From contig DAOUDG010000096.1 in the NCBI GenBank assembly GCA_034431435.1, positions 1 to 38,145 on the forward strand: DNA of 38,145 bases. The letters are read 5' to 3'. This DNA is from JAHCIE01 sp034431435 (lineage in GTDB: Bacteria; Chloroflexota; Anaerolineae; Epilineales; JAHCIE01). A program made the position numbers and the translations under genes. The notes under the pieces were generated by a model. It made no database searches. It was not told where the DNA came from and was given only the letters and a program-made list of their open reading frames with translations. Positions 1-8,083 of this stretch are shown here, piece by piece (within the stretch, counting starts at the first letter, position 1; the number at the start of each line of letters is the position of its first letter).

Positions 1-585
1 GGCGGCGGTGGGCGGGGCGGTTGGCACGCTGGTCGGCGGCGCGGCTGTGGCTGCTGGCGCATCGGCGAGGGCCGTGGTCGCCTCGGCCGGCGCATCGGCC
101 TCGGCCGGCACACCCTTCGGCAACTCGCGCATGTAGGTGACGACATGCCAGATGTCTTGCTCGCTGAGGGTGGCCTTCCAGCCGGGCATGCCTGTGTGGG
201 GGATGCCCATCTCGACGAACCAGAAGAGCGCGCCATCGGATTTGCCCTGGGTACGCGCGGCGCTGAGGTCGGCGGCGCGGGGGTAAGTGCGCGAGCCGAT
301 GGTCGTCGCGCCCTTGCCATCAGTACCGTGGCAGGCGACACAGCGGGCGGTGTAGATGCGGCGGGCGTTGGCGAGCACGTCGGGGCTGGCGGCCAGGGGA
401 TTCGTTCGCTGGTGGTAGTCACCGGGAACCATGAAACCCTTGCCCATGTCGGCCATGCTGATCACCAAGGCGGGCGGTTCTTCGACGGCAGTGCGCGCGC
501 CGAGGATGAACACGCCTGAGAAGAGCATGGCCGCGATGCCGGCCAGTAACACCGCGCCGAGTACAACCCAGAGCAGAACACGCAT
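1..585 (-). CDS. Membrane-anchored c-type cytochrome (C-terminus cut by window edge)
   Basis: The reading frame stays open from an ATG at 585 to the window edge, so the C-terminus is missing. A strong AAGGAG ribosome site lies just upstream of the ATG. The protein starts with a hydrophobic segment (about residues 2-30) that should act as a signal anchor. A cytochrome c domain follows, with one haem-attachment motif CVACH around residue 82 and a downstream MGIPHTGMPGW segment that can supply the axial methionine. After the domain comes an Ala/Pro/Thr-rich tail running off the window. The fold resembles small class I (c6/cbb3-type) cytochromes that carry electrons outside the membrane. No terminal oxidase gene is visible, so the partner is unknown. 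Confident as a mono-haem cytochrome c; exact role unknown. Confidence 0.88.
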   Translation of the reverse strand, partial: MRVLLWVVLGAVLLAGIAAMLFSGVFILGARTAVEEPPALVISMADMGKGFMVPGDYHQRTNPLAASPDVLANARRIYTARCVACHGTDGKGATTIGSRTYPRAADLSAARTQGKSDGALFWFVEMGIPHTGMPGWKATLSEQDIWHVVTYMRELPKGVPAEADAPAEATTALADAPAATAAPPTSVPTAPPTAA

Positions 586-700
586 ACCGTTGGCTCCTTG
601 ACCGGGCTAGTCGCCGTGCCGAAAGCGGTAGTTGAGACGGCGTGGGGCGATGACGACTCTAGATACGAGCCTCACGCCCTGCCTGGTTTTCAGTTGACGC

Positions 701-1318
701 CTAAAGAGGGGAAGAGTCCGAAAATAGCTGGACGAGCAAGGGGTGGGCGGCCTCGATGGCGCGCCCGCGATGACTGATGCGGTTCTTGATGTCGGCCGGC
801 AACTCTGCCAGATGGCAATGGTACGACGGCACGTAGAAGACTGGGTCGTAGCCGAAGCCGCCCCGGCCGTGGGGGGCAAAGGCGATGCGGCCTTCGAAGA
901 CACCCTCGACGGTCTGGGCTGAGCGGCCGGGCGCGGCCAGGGCCACGACGGCCCGGAAGCGCGCCCCGCGCTGGTTCCAGGGCACGGCGGCCAGGTTGCG
1001 TAACAGGTACTCGTAGCGGTCGCGGTCGGTGACGGTGGCAGGCGCGCCGTAGCGGGCGGTGTACACGCCCGGCGCCCCGTCCAATGCGTCCACCTCCAGG
1101 CCAGAGTCGTCGGCTAGCGTCCACAGGCCGGATAGGGCAGCGTACTGCTCGGCCTTGAGGGCGGCGTTCTCGGCGAACGTCGCCCCCGTCTCCTCGACGA
1201 CGGTGTCAATGCCCGCGTCGCGCAGCGTTATCAACTCGACTGGCACGTCGGCCAGCAGCTCGCGTAGCTCGGCGAGCTTGCCCTGGTTGTTGGTGGCGAT
1301 GAGGAGTTTCGTTGGCAT
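701..1318 (-). CDS. rdgB: XTP/dITP diphosphatase (RdgB/HAM1 family)
   Basis: House-cleaning enzyme that hydrolyses non-canonical purine triphosphates (XTP, dITP, ITP) to monophosphates plus pyrophosphate, keeping them out of DNA. Its 205 residues match the family length. Family signatures are present in order: TNNQGK (residues 9-14), the catalytic-base region ADDSGLEVDALDG (69-81), GGFGYDPVF (153-161) and KNRISHRGRA (178-187). I chose the ATG at 1318 because the protein then begins directly with the first beta-strand MPTKLLIATNN; an in-frame ATG seven codons upstream adds residues not expected in the family. It lies 43 bp downstream of the M1 peptidase gene on the same strand and is probably co-transcribed with it. 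Confidence 0.95.
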   Translation of the reverse strand: MPTKLLIATNNQGKLAELRELLADVPVELITLRDAGIDTVVEETGATFAENAALKAEQYAALSGLWTLADDSGLEVDALDGAPGVYTARYGAPATVTDRDRYEYLLRNLAAVPWNQRGARFRAVVALAAPGRSAQTVEGVFEGRIAFAPHGRGGFGYDPVFYVPSYHCHLAELPADIKNRISHRGRAIEAAHPLLVQLFSDSSPL

Positions 1319-1361
1319 AGCCGTTACAACCCTGCCCACAGTGGCGTCCCTCGTTTATGGC

Positions 1362-2876
1362 CTACCGTCCCTCGGCCTTGAGAATCCACTTGTCGAACAG
1401 GTCGTCGATTCTGGGGCCGCCAGCGCTGTTGAAGGCGGCCACCAGCCGCTCCGGCGTGGCGATGCCATACTTGTTCTGCTGATAGTAGCTCTGCAGGCCC
1501 CGATAGAAGGCCTCGTCGCCGAGACGCTGGCGGATGGCGTGGAAGAACAACGGTCCCTTGATGTAGACCACGGGACCATAGCGGTTGCCGCCCTCGAAAT
1601 GGGCCAGACCCTCGCCGACGATGTCGTCCTCGCCCTTGGCGACCAGGTTGTCGACGGTGCGCTCCCAGCTACTAATGAGGCGGTTGAAGCGGTCCTTGCC
1701 GTAGCGATCCTCGAAGTAGATAGCGCTGGCGTACTGGGTCAGCGCCTCGTCCAGCCAGGGTGACTTGATGACGTCATTGCCGACGGTACTGTACCACCAC
1801 TGGTGCGCGACCTCGTGGGCGACGGTTGTCTCGAAGGAGGGGTCGTTAGGCTTGTTGTAGTAAGCCGCTTCGATGAGGATCAGCCCCGGATATTCGACGC
1901 CCGCCGCCTTGAACAGCGGCGCGGGCACGATGTCCAACTGCCTGAAGGGATAGGGGCCGAAGCGCTGGCTGTAAATCTCCATGGACTTGACGCCAACATC
2001 CAGGGCCTTCTCGGCGGCGGCCTGCGTCTCGCCCAGGTAGTAGCTGTTGACGGTCGTCTCGCCAACCTGCTGGCTGACCTTGTTCCAGTTGGGCGCGACG
2101 GCCAGCATGAAGTCGCGGGTCGGGCCGGAGCTATAGCGCACGGTACGCGCGCCGTCGGAGCCGATATCCGAGATTAGGCTGCCGGTGGCGACGGGGGACC
2201 AGCCGCCGGGTAGGGTGACGCTCACGTCGTAGAAGGCCGTTGGGCTGTAGACGGCGTCGCCGTCGGGGTAGACGGGGTCGGCGACCCACTGGCCGTTCTG
2301 GCGGACCGCCAGCGTGGGGTAGGCGTTGGCAAGCATCAGCGTCTGCAACGCCGGCCCGTAGTTGTAGATGCCGTAACCCTGGCGGTCGGGACCGAAGTTG
2401 GTGGGGACGCGCCCCTGGAAGTCGAGCGTCACGTCGACCTTCTGTCCCGGCGCGATGGGCCGGGGCAGCGTCATCCGTAGGGCGGTGTTCTCAAGGTCGC
2501 TGGTCGTGGCGATGGGCTGCCCGCCGACAGTCGCGCCGGTCACCTTCAACTCGCCGCAACCGTATAGGGCGCACGAGTTGGGGAAGACGCGCAAGACCAT
2601 ATCGGTCAGCGGGGTTGTGTCGGTGTTGGTGTAGGTGATGGTCTGGCGGCCGGTGTAGCTGAGGTTGGCCGGATCCAGAGTCAGGTTGATGGCGTAGCGC
2701 GGCGCGCTCGCCAGCTTCGCCAGGTCGGGAAGGGCGCTGGGGGCCACCGACGTCGTCGCCGGCAGCACAATCGGGCGGAAGCCGCCCTGGGCCAGCGCGC
2801 CCGGCGCGGCCACCGCGGCCAGCATCAGCGTCAATAGCAGCACAAACAATCCGGCGCGTACTCGCTTGATCTTCAC
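1362..2876 (-). CDS. Secreted M1-family zinc metallopeptidase (aminopeptidase N-like)
   Basis: A 504-residue gluzincin. The zinc site HEVAHQWW gives H354ExxH358, and the third ligand is E377 in WLDEALTQY, the spacing expected for M1 (HExxH-x18-E). A GVEYPG segment about 30 residues earlier stands in for the GxMEN substrate-binding loop. The N-terminus is a signal peptide: a basic KIKRVR, then a hydrophobic core ending APGALAQ, so the enzyme is exported. I start it at the GTG at 2876 because GAGGGA sits six bases upstream and the signal peptide then begins at residue 1; the longer ATG start at 2984 would bury it. It is shorter than full aminopeptidase N, lacking the large C-terminal helical domain. 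A promoter is visible at 2916-2943. Likely role: peptide scavenging or extracellular processing. Confidence 0.9.
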   Translation of the reverse strand: MKIKRVRAGLFVLLLTLMLAAVAAPGALAQGGFRPIVLPATTSVAPSALPDLAKLASAPRYAINLTLDPANLSYTGRQTITYTNTDTTPLTDMVLRVFPNSCALYGCGELKVTGATVGGQPIATTSDLENTALRMTLPRPIAPGQKVDVTLDFQGRVPTNFGPDRQGYGIYNYGPALQTLMLANAYPTLAVRQNGQWVADPVYPDGDAVYSPTAFYDVSVTLPGGWSPVATGSLISDIGSDGARTVRYSSGPTRDFMLAVAPNWNKVSQQVGETTVNSYYLGETQAAAEKALDVGVKSMEIYSQRFGPYPFRQLDIVPAPLFKAAGVEYPGLILIEAAYYNKPNDPSFETTVAHEVAHQWWYSTVGNDVIKSPWLDEALTQYASAIYFEDRYGKDRFNRLISSWERTVDNLVAKGEDDIVGEGLAHFEGGNRYGPVVYIKGPLFFHAIRQRLGDEAFYRGLQSYYQQNKYGIATPERLVAAFNSAGGPRIDDLFDKWILKAEGR

Positions 2877-2915
2877 GTTCGTCCCTCGCTTGAACTTACG
2901 AATCTCGTGCTCCAA

Positions 2916-2943
2916 ATTGTAGTCAGCTTCACGCCCGCTCCAA
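2916..2943 (-). promoter_or_regulatory. Promoter of the M1 peptidase gene
   Basis: On the minus strand TTGGAG (2943-2938) is followed after 16 bp by TACAAT (2921-2916). The start would fall near 2909, giving a leader of about 33 nt before the GTG at 2876, consistent with the chosen start codon. Confidence 0.6.
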
Positions 2944-2965
2944 CTTCGGCCACGGATACTCAGCC

Positions 2966-3045
2966 CAGGGGCTACACAAGGCACAAGGCGCGGACCTATG
3001 TGTCTCCCTTCGCGCCTTTGCGTCCGTCGTGCCGAAACCAGGAGC
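2966..3045. repeat. Degenerate inverted-repeat stretch between lytic transglycosylase and M1 genes
   Basis: The gap 2877-3069 holds an imperfect inverted repeat: CACAAGGCGCG near 2978 faces CGCGCCTTTGCG near 3013. The CCTTTGCGTCC wording resembles short dispersed intergenic repeats seen in many GC-rich genomes. It may be a decayed repeat or the terminator of the upstream transglycosylase gene. No ORF with a ribosome site is visible here. Confidence 0.3.
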
Positions 3046-3069
3046 CAGACGTGCGTCGCTCCATCTCTG

Positions 3070-5508
3070 CTACCCGTACAAGCCAGCGTACTGCGCCCAG
3101 TAGCTCAGCACCTTGCGAACGTAGGTGGCTGTCTCCGGGTAGTCGATGGCCTCGATCTGGCGCGCGCTATCCTCGGCCGCCTCGCGCCAGCGCGGCACGG
3201 CATTCGGGCCGGCATTGTAGGCGGCCAGGGCGGCCCACGTCTCGCCGTCGAAGCGCTTGAGTTGCTGGGCCAGGAAGGCTGCGCCCAGGTCAATGTTGAC
3301 GTAGGGCTTGAACAGGTCGTCCGCCTCAACCCCGTCGCGGCCCAGGGAGCGGGCGATGGTCTGGCCGGTGGTGGGCAGAATCTGCATCAGGCCGCGTGCA
3401 TCGGCCGACGATGCCACGCCGGCCTCGAAGCGGCTCTCCTGGCGCATCACCGCGTACAGTAGGGCGGGGTCCACCCCGTAGCGCGCTGCCGCCTGCTCCA
3501 CCAGGGTGCGGTAGGGGCGGGGGAAGGCCTCGGCCTGAATCGCTGCGGGCAGCGCCCCCAGCGAAACGCCCAGCCTCGTGGCGAGAGTCTCGACGGCGGC
3601 CATGCCGGGGTTATAGCCGCCCATATCGTTGGCGGCGCGAGCCAGATAGTAGAGGGCCAGCGGGTCAGCCGCGAAACGACTGCGCAGCAGTCCCAGGTGA
3701 CGGGCCGCCGACTCGCGCAGCCCCTGCTCGTACAGGGCGCGGGCGCGCGCGATATCCGGACTCTGACGGATGGCCTGCTCGGCCCTGGCGAGACTATCGG
3801 CCGATTGGCCCGTCTTCGCCAGCAGCCACGCCTCGGCGGCGGCCGTGTCGTCGACGCCCTCGCGGCGGGTGGGGCGGGCGTCGATCGCCTGCGCCGCCCG
3901 CGCCGCATAGAACTCGCCCGGCGCGGCGGCGGCCGCCTGGCGGTACAGGTCGGCGGCGCGGGTGGGGTCGCGGCTGGCCGCCAACTCAGCCAGCCAGTAC
4001 AGGCCCTGGGCCTGGCGGTCCGGGGCGGGAGCCTGGGCGAGGGCCTGCCATGCCTGCGTCGCCGCGTCGGTAGCGCCCATCTCCATCTGGCACAGCGCCA
4101 GTTGCGCCCGCGCATCCCAGCCGGGCGGCGTGGTGTAGCGGTCGGCGGCGGCCTGGTAGAGGGGGATGGCCGCCCCGCAGTCGGCGGCGGCTTCTGTCGT
4201 CTGCGCCAGTTCCAGCGCGGCCTGGGCGGCCTCGGCGTGGCTCGGATACGTGTCGAGAAAGGCGCGATACGCGGCGCGGGCGGCGCCCGTGTCGGTGCGG
4301 CGCAGGGCGCGGGCCTTGCCTAGTTCGGCGTCGGGAATGAGCGGGTCGCCGGGGTGGGTGGTGATGAGCTGGTCGTAGTGGAAGATGGCCTTCTGTGGCT
4401 GCCCCAGGCGGCGATAGGCCGCGGCGGCGTAGATGTGGGTGTCGGCGGGGTGGGCCGGGTCGTCGTCGGCCGCCTTGTTGAGGGCCTCCACGGCGCGGGC
4501 ATTGTCGCCGCGCTCGTAGGCGGTCACGCCTCGGCCGTATTGCAGCGCCGGGTCACCGCCGTCGGCGTCGCGGGTCACCGCCTGATAGGCGGGGCCGGTC
4601 CTGGCGTAGTCAGTCCACAGGCGGCGCAGGATCGTGCGGGCCGCCGCCGCGTCGCCCTGGGTCTGGTACAGCTGGACCAGCGCCAACAGGGCAGCCGCCT
4701 TGTCCTCGTCGTCGGGCGCGGCCGCCAGCGCGCCCTCGTAGGCCGCTTTCGCGCCGATCCAGTCTTGCTGGCGGGCGCGGCTGTCGCCCAGGCCGTGCCA
4801 CGCGGCGCGCAGCACCGGTGCGGTCACGTCGGGGCGGCGCACGGCGGACTCGTAGGCGGCGGCGGCCTGGGCGTAGCGGCCGGCCGAGAAGTGGGCGTTG
4901 CCGACGCGATTCTGGGCGTAGTCGGCCAGCGGGCCGCCCAAGGCGACATAACGCCCGTAGGCGTCAGCCGAAGCGTCCCACTGACCGGCGGCGAAGGCCA
5001 GCCGTCCCAGGCTGAACAGGGCGCTGGGGGCCAGCGGGTGGCGTGGGTTATCGGCGACGAAGGCGCTCAGCTCGCGAATCGCCCCCGCCGGGTCGTCGTC
5101 GTCGGCCAGCGCCTCGCCGAGCCAGTAGCGCGCCGCCGCCGCATCGGTGGCGGCGGGCGTCGCGCTCAGCAGGCCGCGATAGGCGGCGATAGCAGTGTCC
5201 AGGTCGCCCACCGCCTGGCGCGCGATGGCGTCGGCCAGGGGACCGGCGGGGGCCGGCGACGGGGCCGCCGTCGGGGGGCTGGTGGGTGAGTTAGCAGGGC
5301 GCGGCATCAGGCTGGGGACAGGGGTGGCGTTGACCAGGGCCGCCGATGGGGCGTCGGAAGCCGGAGGAGTCGCGGCCGCCGCCCGCAACGTCGCCATGTC
5401 GGACGGGAATGGGGTGGGTCTGGGGGTATCGGCGCTCTGGCAGGCGGCGAGGCTGAGGAGCAGGGGCAGGGCGAGCGCGACCAGCAGGTAGCCGGAGGGG
5501 CGAGACAT
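3070..5508 (-). CDS. TPR-repeat lipoprotein with C-terminal SLT lytic transglycosylase domain
   Basis: An 812-residue exported murein hydrolase that cleaves the MurNAc-GlcNAc bond with 1,6-anhydro product formation. From the ATG at 5508 the N-terminus is a lipoprotein signal ending in the lipobox LAAC, then a Pro/Ala/Ser-rich linker. About 500 residues of helical tetratricopeptide-like repeats follow (many A-x-YWLGEAL or A-x-Y-x-LG type helices), forming a superhelix like the doughnut of Slt70. The C-terminal catalytic domain (about 660-800) shows ESRFEAG with catalytic E691, GLMQILPTTG and ALAAYNAGPNAVPRW. The final YVRKVLSYWAQY is typical of Slt. The combination of lipid anchor, long TPR array and SLT domain suggests cell-wall remodelling at the outer membrane face. 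The start has no Shine-Dalgarno sequence; see the adjacent promoter entry. Confidence 0.92.
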   Translation of the reverse strand: MSRPSGYLLVALALPLLLSLAACQSADTPRPTPFPSDMATLRAAAATPPASDAPSAALVNATPVPSLMPRPANSPTSPPTAAPSPAPAGPLADAIARQAVGDLDTAIAAYRGLLSATPAATDAAAARYWLGEALADDDDPAGAIRELSAFVADNPRHPLAPSALFSLGRLAFAAGQWDASADAYGRYVALGGPLADYAQNRVGNAHFSAGRYAQAAAAYESAVRRPDVTAPVLRAAWHGLGDSRARQQDWIGAKAAYEGALAAAPDDEDKAAALLALVQLYQTQGDAAAARTILRRLWTDYARTGPAYQAVTRDADGGDPALQYGRGVTAYERGDNARAVEALNKAADDDPAHPADTHIYAAAAYRRLGQPQKAIFHYDQLITTHPGDPLIPDAELGKARALRRTDTGAARAAYRAFLDTYPSHAEAAQAALELAQTTEAAADCGAAIPLYQAAADRYTTPPGWDARAQLALCQMEMGATDAATQAWQALAQAPAPDRQAQGLYWLAELAASRDPTRAADLYRQAAAAAPGEFYAARAAQAIDARPTRREGVDDTAAAEAWLLAKTGQSADSLARAEQAIRQSPDIARARALYEQGLRESAARHLGLLRSRFAADPLALYYLARAANDMGGYNPGMAAVETLATRLGVSLGALPAAIQAEAFPRPYRTLVEQAAARYGVDPALLYAVMRQESRFEAGVASSADARGLMQILPTTGQTIARSLGRDGVEADDLFKPYVNIDLGAAFLAQQLKRFDGETWAALAAYNAGPNAVPRWREAAEDSARQIEAIDYPETATYVRKVLSYWAQYAGLYG

Positions 5509-5516
5509 GGGGTGAA

Positions 5517-5525
5517 TTATAGCAT
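5517..5525 (-). promoter_or_regulatory. Extended -10 element immediately before the transglycosylase start
   Basis: The minus strand reads TGCTATAAT (a perfect extended -10, TGnTATAAT) with only eight bases between it and the ATG at 5508. Transcription would therefore start at or next to the start codon, and no Shine-Dalgarno sequence is present. This fits a leaderless mRNA. No convincing -35 box is seen. Confidence 0.5.
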
Positions 5526-5590
5526 CGACCGCCGCCGGGCGGCCACCCACCCGGCGGCGAAGACTCGCACCGATGCAGAACGGGTATCGG

Positions 5591-5639
5591 GTAGCGCGTC
5601 TCCTGGCCGTCGGCGTAGGCGACCAGGAGACAGCGCTAC
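5591..5639 (-). terminator. Long stem-loop downstream of the Yip1 gene
   Basis: Inverted repeat with arms 5591-5606 and 5623-5639 that pair over 16 bp with a single bulged base, loop 5607-5622. It begins three bases past the Yip1 stop on the minus strand. There is no U-tract, so it may be a processing or stabilising stem rather than a classical intrinsic terminator. Confidence 0.5.
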
Positions 5640-5641
5640 GC

Positions 5642-6178
5642 CTATTGGCCGAACAGCAGCCCGAAGCCCATGCCGGCGATACCGAAGATCATCCCCAGGA
5701 TGATGGAGATGACAATCCATGCCGCGATGGCGAGGACGATGGTCACCAGAGTCTTGTTCGTGTCCAGGTCAAGGGCTTCCTTGATGCCCACGTAGCTTGC
5801 CACCAGCACCCAGATACCGGCGGCGAGAGCGACAAGCCAGCCGAGGATGGGAATGAAACCCAGCACGGCCAGCACGCCCGGTGACTGAGCGTAGCCCAGC
5901 GTGCGCAGGACCTCACCAGGGGTAGTGGCGGCGTGGTAGACACGCGTCCCCACAAAGTAGATCAGGAAGGACGAGACGACCCAGCCGAGCACGACGCGCA
6001 GCAGCCCACCGAGCAAGGAGCCGACGGGGTTCGCGGTGAACAGCATCGCGCCCAGGCCGGTGGCGATGGCGACAATGATGACGACGATGAGGGCGTTGGT
6101 AGTCTCGTTCTCGTTGGCCTCGACTTCACTGTATAGGGTGCGGTCCAGGCGGGCGGCGCGAATCATCTTCTGAATCAT
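5642..6178 (-). CDS. Yip1-domain multi-pass membrane protein
   Basis: A 178-residue integral membrane protein. It opens with a short amphipathic stretch MIQKMIRAARLDRTLYSEVE, then about five hydrophobic segments with Gly/Pro-rich turns (for example LGFIPILGWLVALAAGIWVL and the C-terminal VISIILGMIFGIAGMGFGLLFG). The layout and the initial YxEVEANENET motif match the bacterial Yip1 (PF04893) family, whose biochemical function is unsettled. The ATG at 6178 is preceded by CGGAG. It is separated by 76 bp from the upstream toroid-protein gene on the same strand and could be read from it. No catalytic motifs are seen. Confidence 0.75.
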   Translation of the reverse strand: MIQKMIRAARLDRTLYSEVEANENETTNALIVVIIVAIATGLGAMLFTANPVGSLLGGLLRVVLGWVVSSFLIYFVGTRVYHAATTPGEVLRTLGYAQSPGVLAVLGFIPILGWLVALAAGIWVLVASYVGIKEALDLDTNKTLVTIVLAIAAWIVISIILGMIFGIAGMGFGLLFGQ

Positions 6179-6254
6179 GGTAATGCTCCGTTGTCTCTTA
6201 GGGTGCGCAGGGACGACGAGGCTCGCCGTCGATTGCTATACGCGCCGCGCGCCG

Positions 6255-7151
6255 TCAGGTTTCAGTCGCGCGCAACACGCGCAGGGCATTGAGGGTGCTC
6301 CACTTGCTCTCGGGGCTGGCCGTCGCCAGGGGGAAGAGCAGGCGGTCGCGATGGTCCCGCATCAAGGGCCAGCGGCCACGCTCGGTCTGCTGCGCGGCCA
6401 GGAGATCGATGGCGGGTTGCAGCCGGTCGTCGGTCATGCGCCCCGCCTGAGCCAGGGTTCGTAGCGCTAGCAGCAGGTCGGCGTCGCCCAGGTGAGGGAA
6501 GCCGAAGGCCAGGCGCGCGGCGGGAACGCTCGCCCAGTCAATGTGCTCGATGTCGGCCAGGCCGGTTTGGATGGCGGCCTCCAGCCCCGGCCAGCGCTCC
6601 TGGACCGGTACTTGTAGCAAGGCCCACACGGCGGGTACGCCGTCCCACACATCGCGCTGGACGAGCGCGCCCGGCGCGCCGCGCGCGACCAGCGATTTGG
6701 CGGCGCGGCGGGCGGCGCGACGGATGCGCGGGTCGTCATGGTAGCCGAAGCGCAGCAGCGCCCACAGGAATGCGCCCGGTAGGTCGTAGTCGCCGTCCGG
6801 GGTGCGGGCCTGGTCCAGCGCCCAGTCAGCGGCGGTGGCGATGCGCTCGTCGTTGCCCGGCGCGCCCAGCTCGGCCAGGACGACCAGGTGGTCGGCGGTG
6901 GCCTGCCAGGTGGGCGTGGCGGGATCGGCGGGGCTGCCCCAACCCCTGTCTGGATGCTGGGCGGCGAGAATGCGCCTGGGGAGATCGTAACGAGCCAGGG
7001 CGCCGCGCGCCTCGCGCACGACGGGGGTGTCGGTCTGGCGGTTCAGGACTTCGGTGAGCATGGCATAGCGGACGGCGGGGTTGTCGTCGTCCAGCAGCCA
7101 ACTGGCCGGGTCGCCCTTGAGGGGCCGCCACCACTTCGAGACAAAGAGCAT
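6255..7151 (-). CDS. Alpha/alpha-toroid (squalene-cyclase/prenyltransferase-like repeat) protein of unknown function
   Basis: A 298-residue soluble protein. It is built from helical hairpins with recurring TWQATADHLVVLAELG, GAFLWALLRFGY and VPAVWALLQV segments, the pattern of prenyltransferase/squalene-oxidase repeats that make an alpha6-alpha6 barrel. One QHPDRGWGSP segment resembles the QW motif (QxxDGxW) of terpene cyclases. I do not see the DxDD catalytic motif, so a cyclase reaction should not be assumed. No signal peptide or membrane segment is present. It starts four bases after the Nudix gene ends and is almost certainly translated from the same mRNA. Function unknown; conserved relatives are usually annotated as hypothetical. 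Confidence 0.65.
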   Translation of the reverse strand: MLFVSKWWRPLKGDPASWLLDDDNPAVRYAMLTEVLNRQTDTPVVREARGALARYDLPRRILAAQHPDRGWGSPADPATPTWQATADHLVVLAELGAPGNDERIATAADWALDQARTPDGDYDLPGAFLWALLRFGYHDDPRIRRAARRAAKSLVARGAPGALVQRDVWDGVPAVWALLQVPVQERWPGLEAAIQTGLADIEHIDWASVPAARLAFGFPHLGDADLLLALRTLAQAGRMTDDRLQPAIDLLAAQQTERGRWPLMRDHRDRLLFPLATASPESKWSTLNALRVLRATET

Positions 7152-7154
7152 GGG

Positions 7155-7628
7155 CTAAGTCTCCCAGATGTCGGGTGTGTGCGCCATGCGCCAGGCTTTG
7201 TCCAGCACGGGGGCGAGACCTGGCGTGAGAGGTAGCGCCGCCCACTCGGTCGGCGTCAGCCAGCGCGCGTCGGCGGCGTCGTCGCCTGCCTGAAGTATCC
7301 CGCCGATGGGCCGCGCCAGGAAATCGACGATGACAAAGTGGTAGGTGGGTGTGGGCGCGGGGTCAATGCGCTCGACCATCTCCACCACGGGGCCAAGCTC
7401 GACCGCCAGTCCCGTCTCCTCGCGCACCTCGCGGATAGCCGCCTCGCGCAGCGTCTCGCCCCACTCGACGCGGCCGCCGGGCACCGACCACTGGCCCTGG
7501 CTCGGCGGCCGCCCGCGTCGGACCAGCAGGAGGCGGTCGCCGTCGACAATGGCCGCACTGGCGGCGAGGGTGGGGCGAGGGGGAGGGGGTGGAGCGGTGG
7601 GCGGAGTCGTCGGAGTGTCAGACGGCAT
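7155..7628 (-). CDS. Nudix hydrolase
   Basis: A 157-residue pyrophosphohydrolase acting on a nucleoside diphosphate linked to another moiety. The complete Nudix box GX5EX7REUXEEXGU runs from G52 to L74 (GRVEWGE ... REVREETGL), with the metal-binding glutamates intact. The first 20 residues are a Pro/Thr-rich extension ahead of the first strand (LAASAAIVDGDRLLLVRRG). The VRRG...GQWSVPGG spacing is like the ADP-ribose pyrophosphatase/MutT-like group, but substrate cannot be read from sequence. The ATG at 7628 has AAGGAA eight bases upstream, overlapping the end of the preceding gene, so the gene belongs to the 144-aa protein/Nudix/toroid transcription unit. Confidence 0.92.
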   Translation of the reverse strand: MPSDTPTTPPTAPPPPPRPTLAASAAIVDGDRLLLVRRGRPPSQGQWSVPGGRVEWGETLREAAIREVREETGLAVELGPVVEMVERIDPAPTPTYHFVIVDFLARPIGGILQAGDDAADARWLTPTEWAALPLTPGLAPVLDKAWRMAHTPDIWET

Positions 7629-7637
7629 GGGTTTCCT

Positions 7638-8072
7638 TCAGTATCCTCCGCTCTCAATCGCCTCTTCCAGCATTGGCTGGGTCACGACAATCAACTGCGC
7701 CAACGCCTCGGCGGCCTCGTCGGCCAGGGCGGCGTCCAGCCGCGTGTAGGGCAGGACGCGGTGGACTCGCGCCCAGGTGGCCGTCCAGTGCTCGGCCTCG
7801 ACCGGCTGGCCCGACTCGGCGCGCACCTCGACCAGGCGGCGGTCGAAGACCTTGAGCAGACGCAGGTTAGTGTCGGCGTCGGCCTCGAAGTGCAGGCCTA
7901 CCTCGACGTGGGTGTAGCGAGGATCGACCCACACCTCGTAGTGGAGGCGCGAGTGGCCGTAGTGCAGTTGCGCCTGATTCCCGCGCTGGCTGAGGGTGAA
8001 GGTTTGCCATGACGGCGGCAGTGTAGCGCGGACGCGCGCCGTCACCAGGGCAACGAACTCGTGGGACTTCAT
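7638..8072 (-). CDS. Conserved hypothetical protein (144 aa)
   Basis: I do not recognise a named family. The product is a 144-residue soluble alpha+beta protein. Strand-like segments WQTFTLSQRGNQAQLHY, HYEVWVDPRYTHVEVGLHFEAD are followed by charged helices NLRLLKVFDRRLVEVRAESG and DEAAEALAQLIVVTQPMLEEAI. There is no signal peptide, membrane segment or cysteine. The VGLHFEADADTN and RVHRVLPY stretches look conserved-like rather than random. It lies 11 bp after vapC and 9 bp before the Nudix gene on the same strand, so it is probably translated in one operon with both. No clear Shine-Dalgarno sequence precedes the ATG at 8072, which suggests coupling to vapC translation. Confidence 0.7.
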   Translation of the reverse strand: MKSHEFVALVTARVRATLPPSWQTFTLSQRGNQAQLHYGHSRLHYEVWVDPRYTHVEVGLHFEADADTNLRLLKVFDRRLVEVRAESGQPVEAEHWTATWARVHRVLPYTRLDAALADEAAEALAQLIVVTQPMLEEAIESGGY

Positions 8073-8083
8073 GCCGAGTTCGA

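Noticed and set aside
1059..1763. 234-codon open frame on the plus strand
   Set aside because: Crosses antisense to rdgB and the M1 gene and has no domain.
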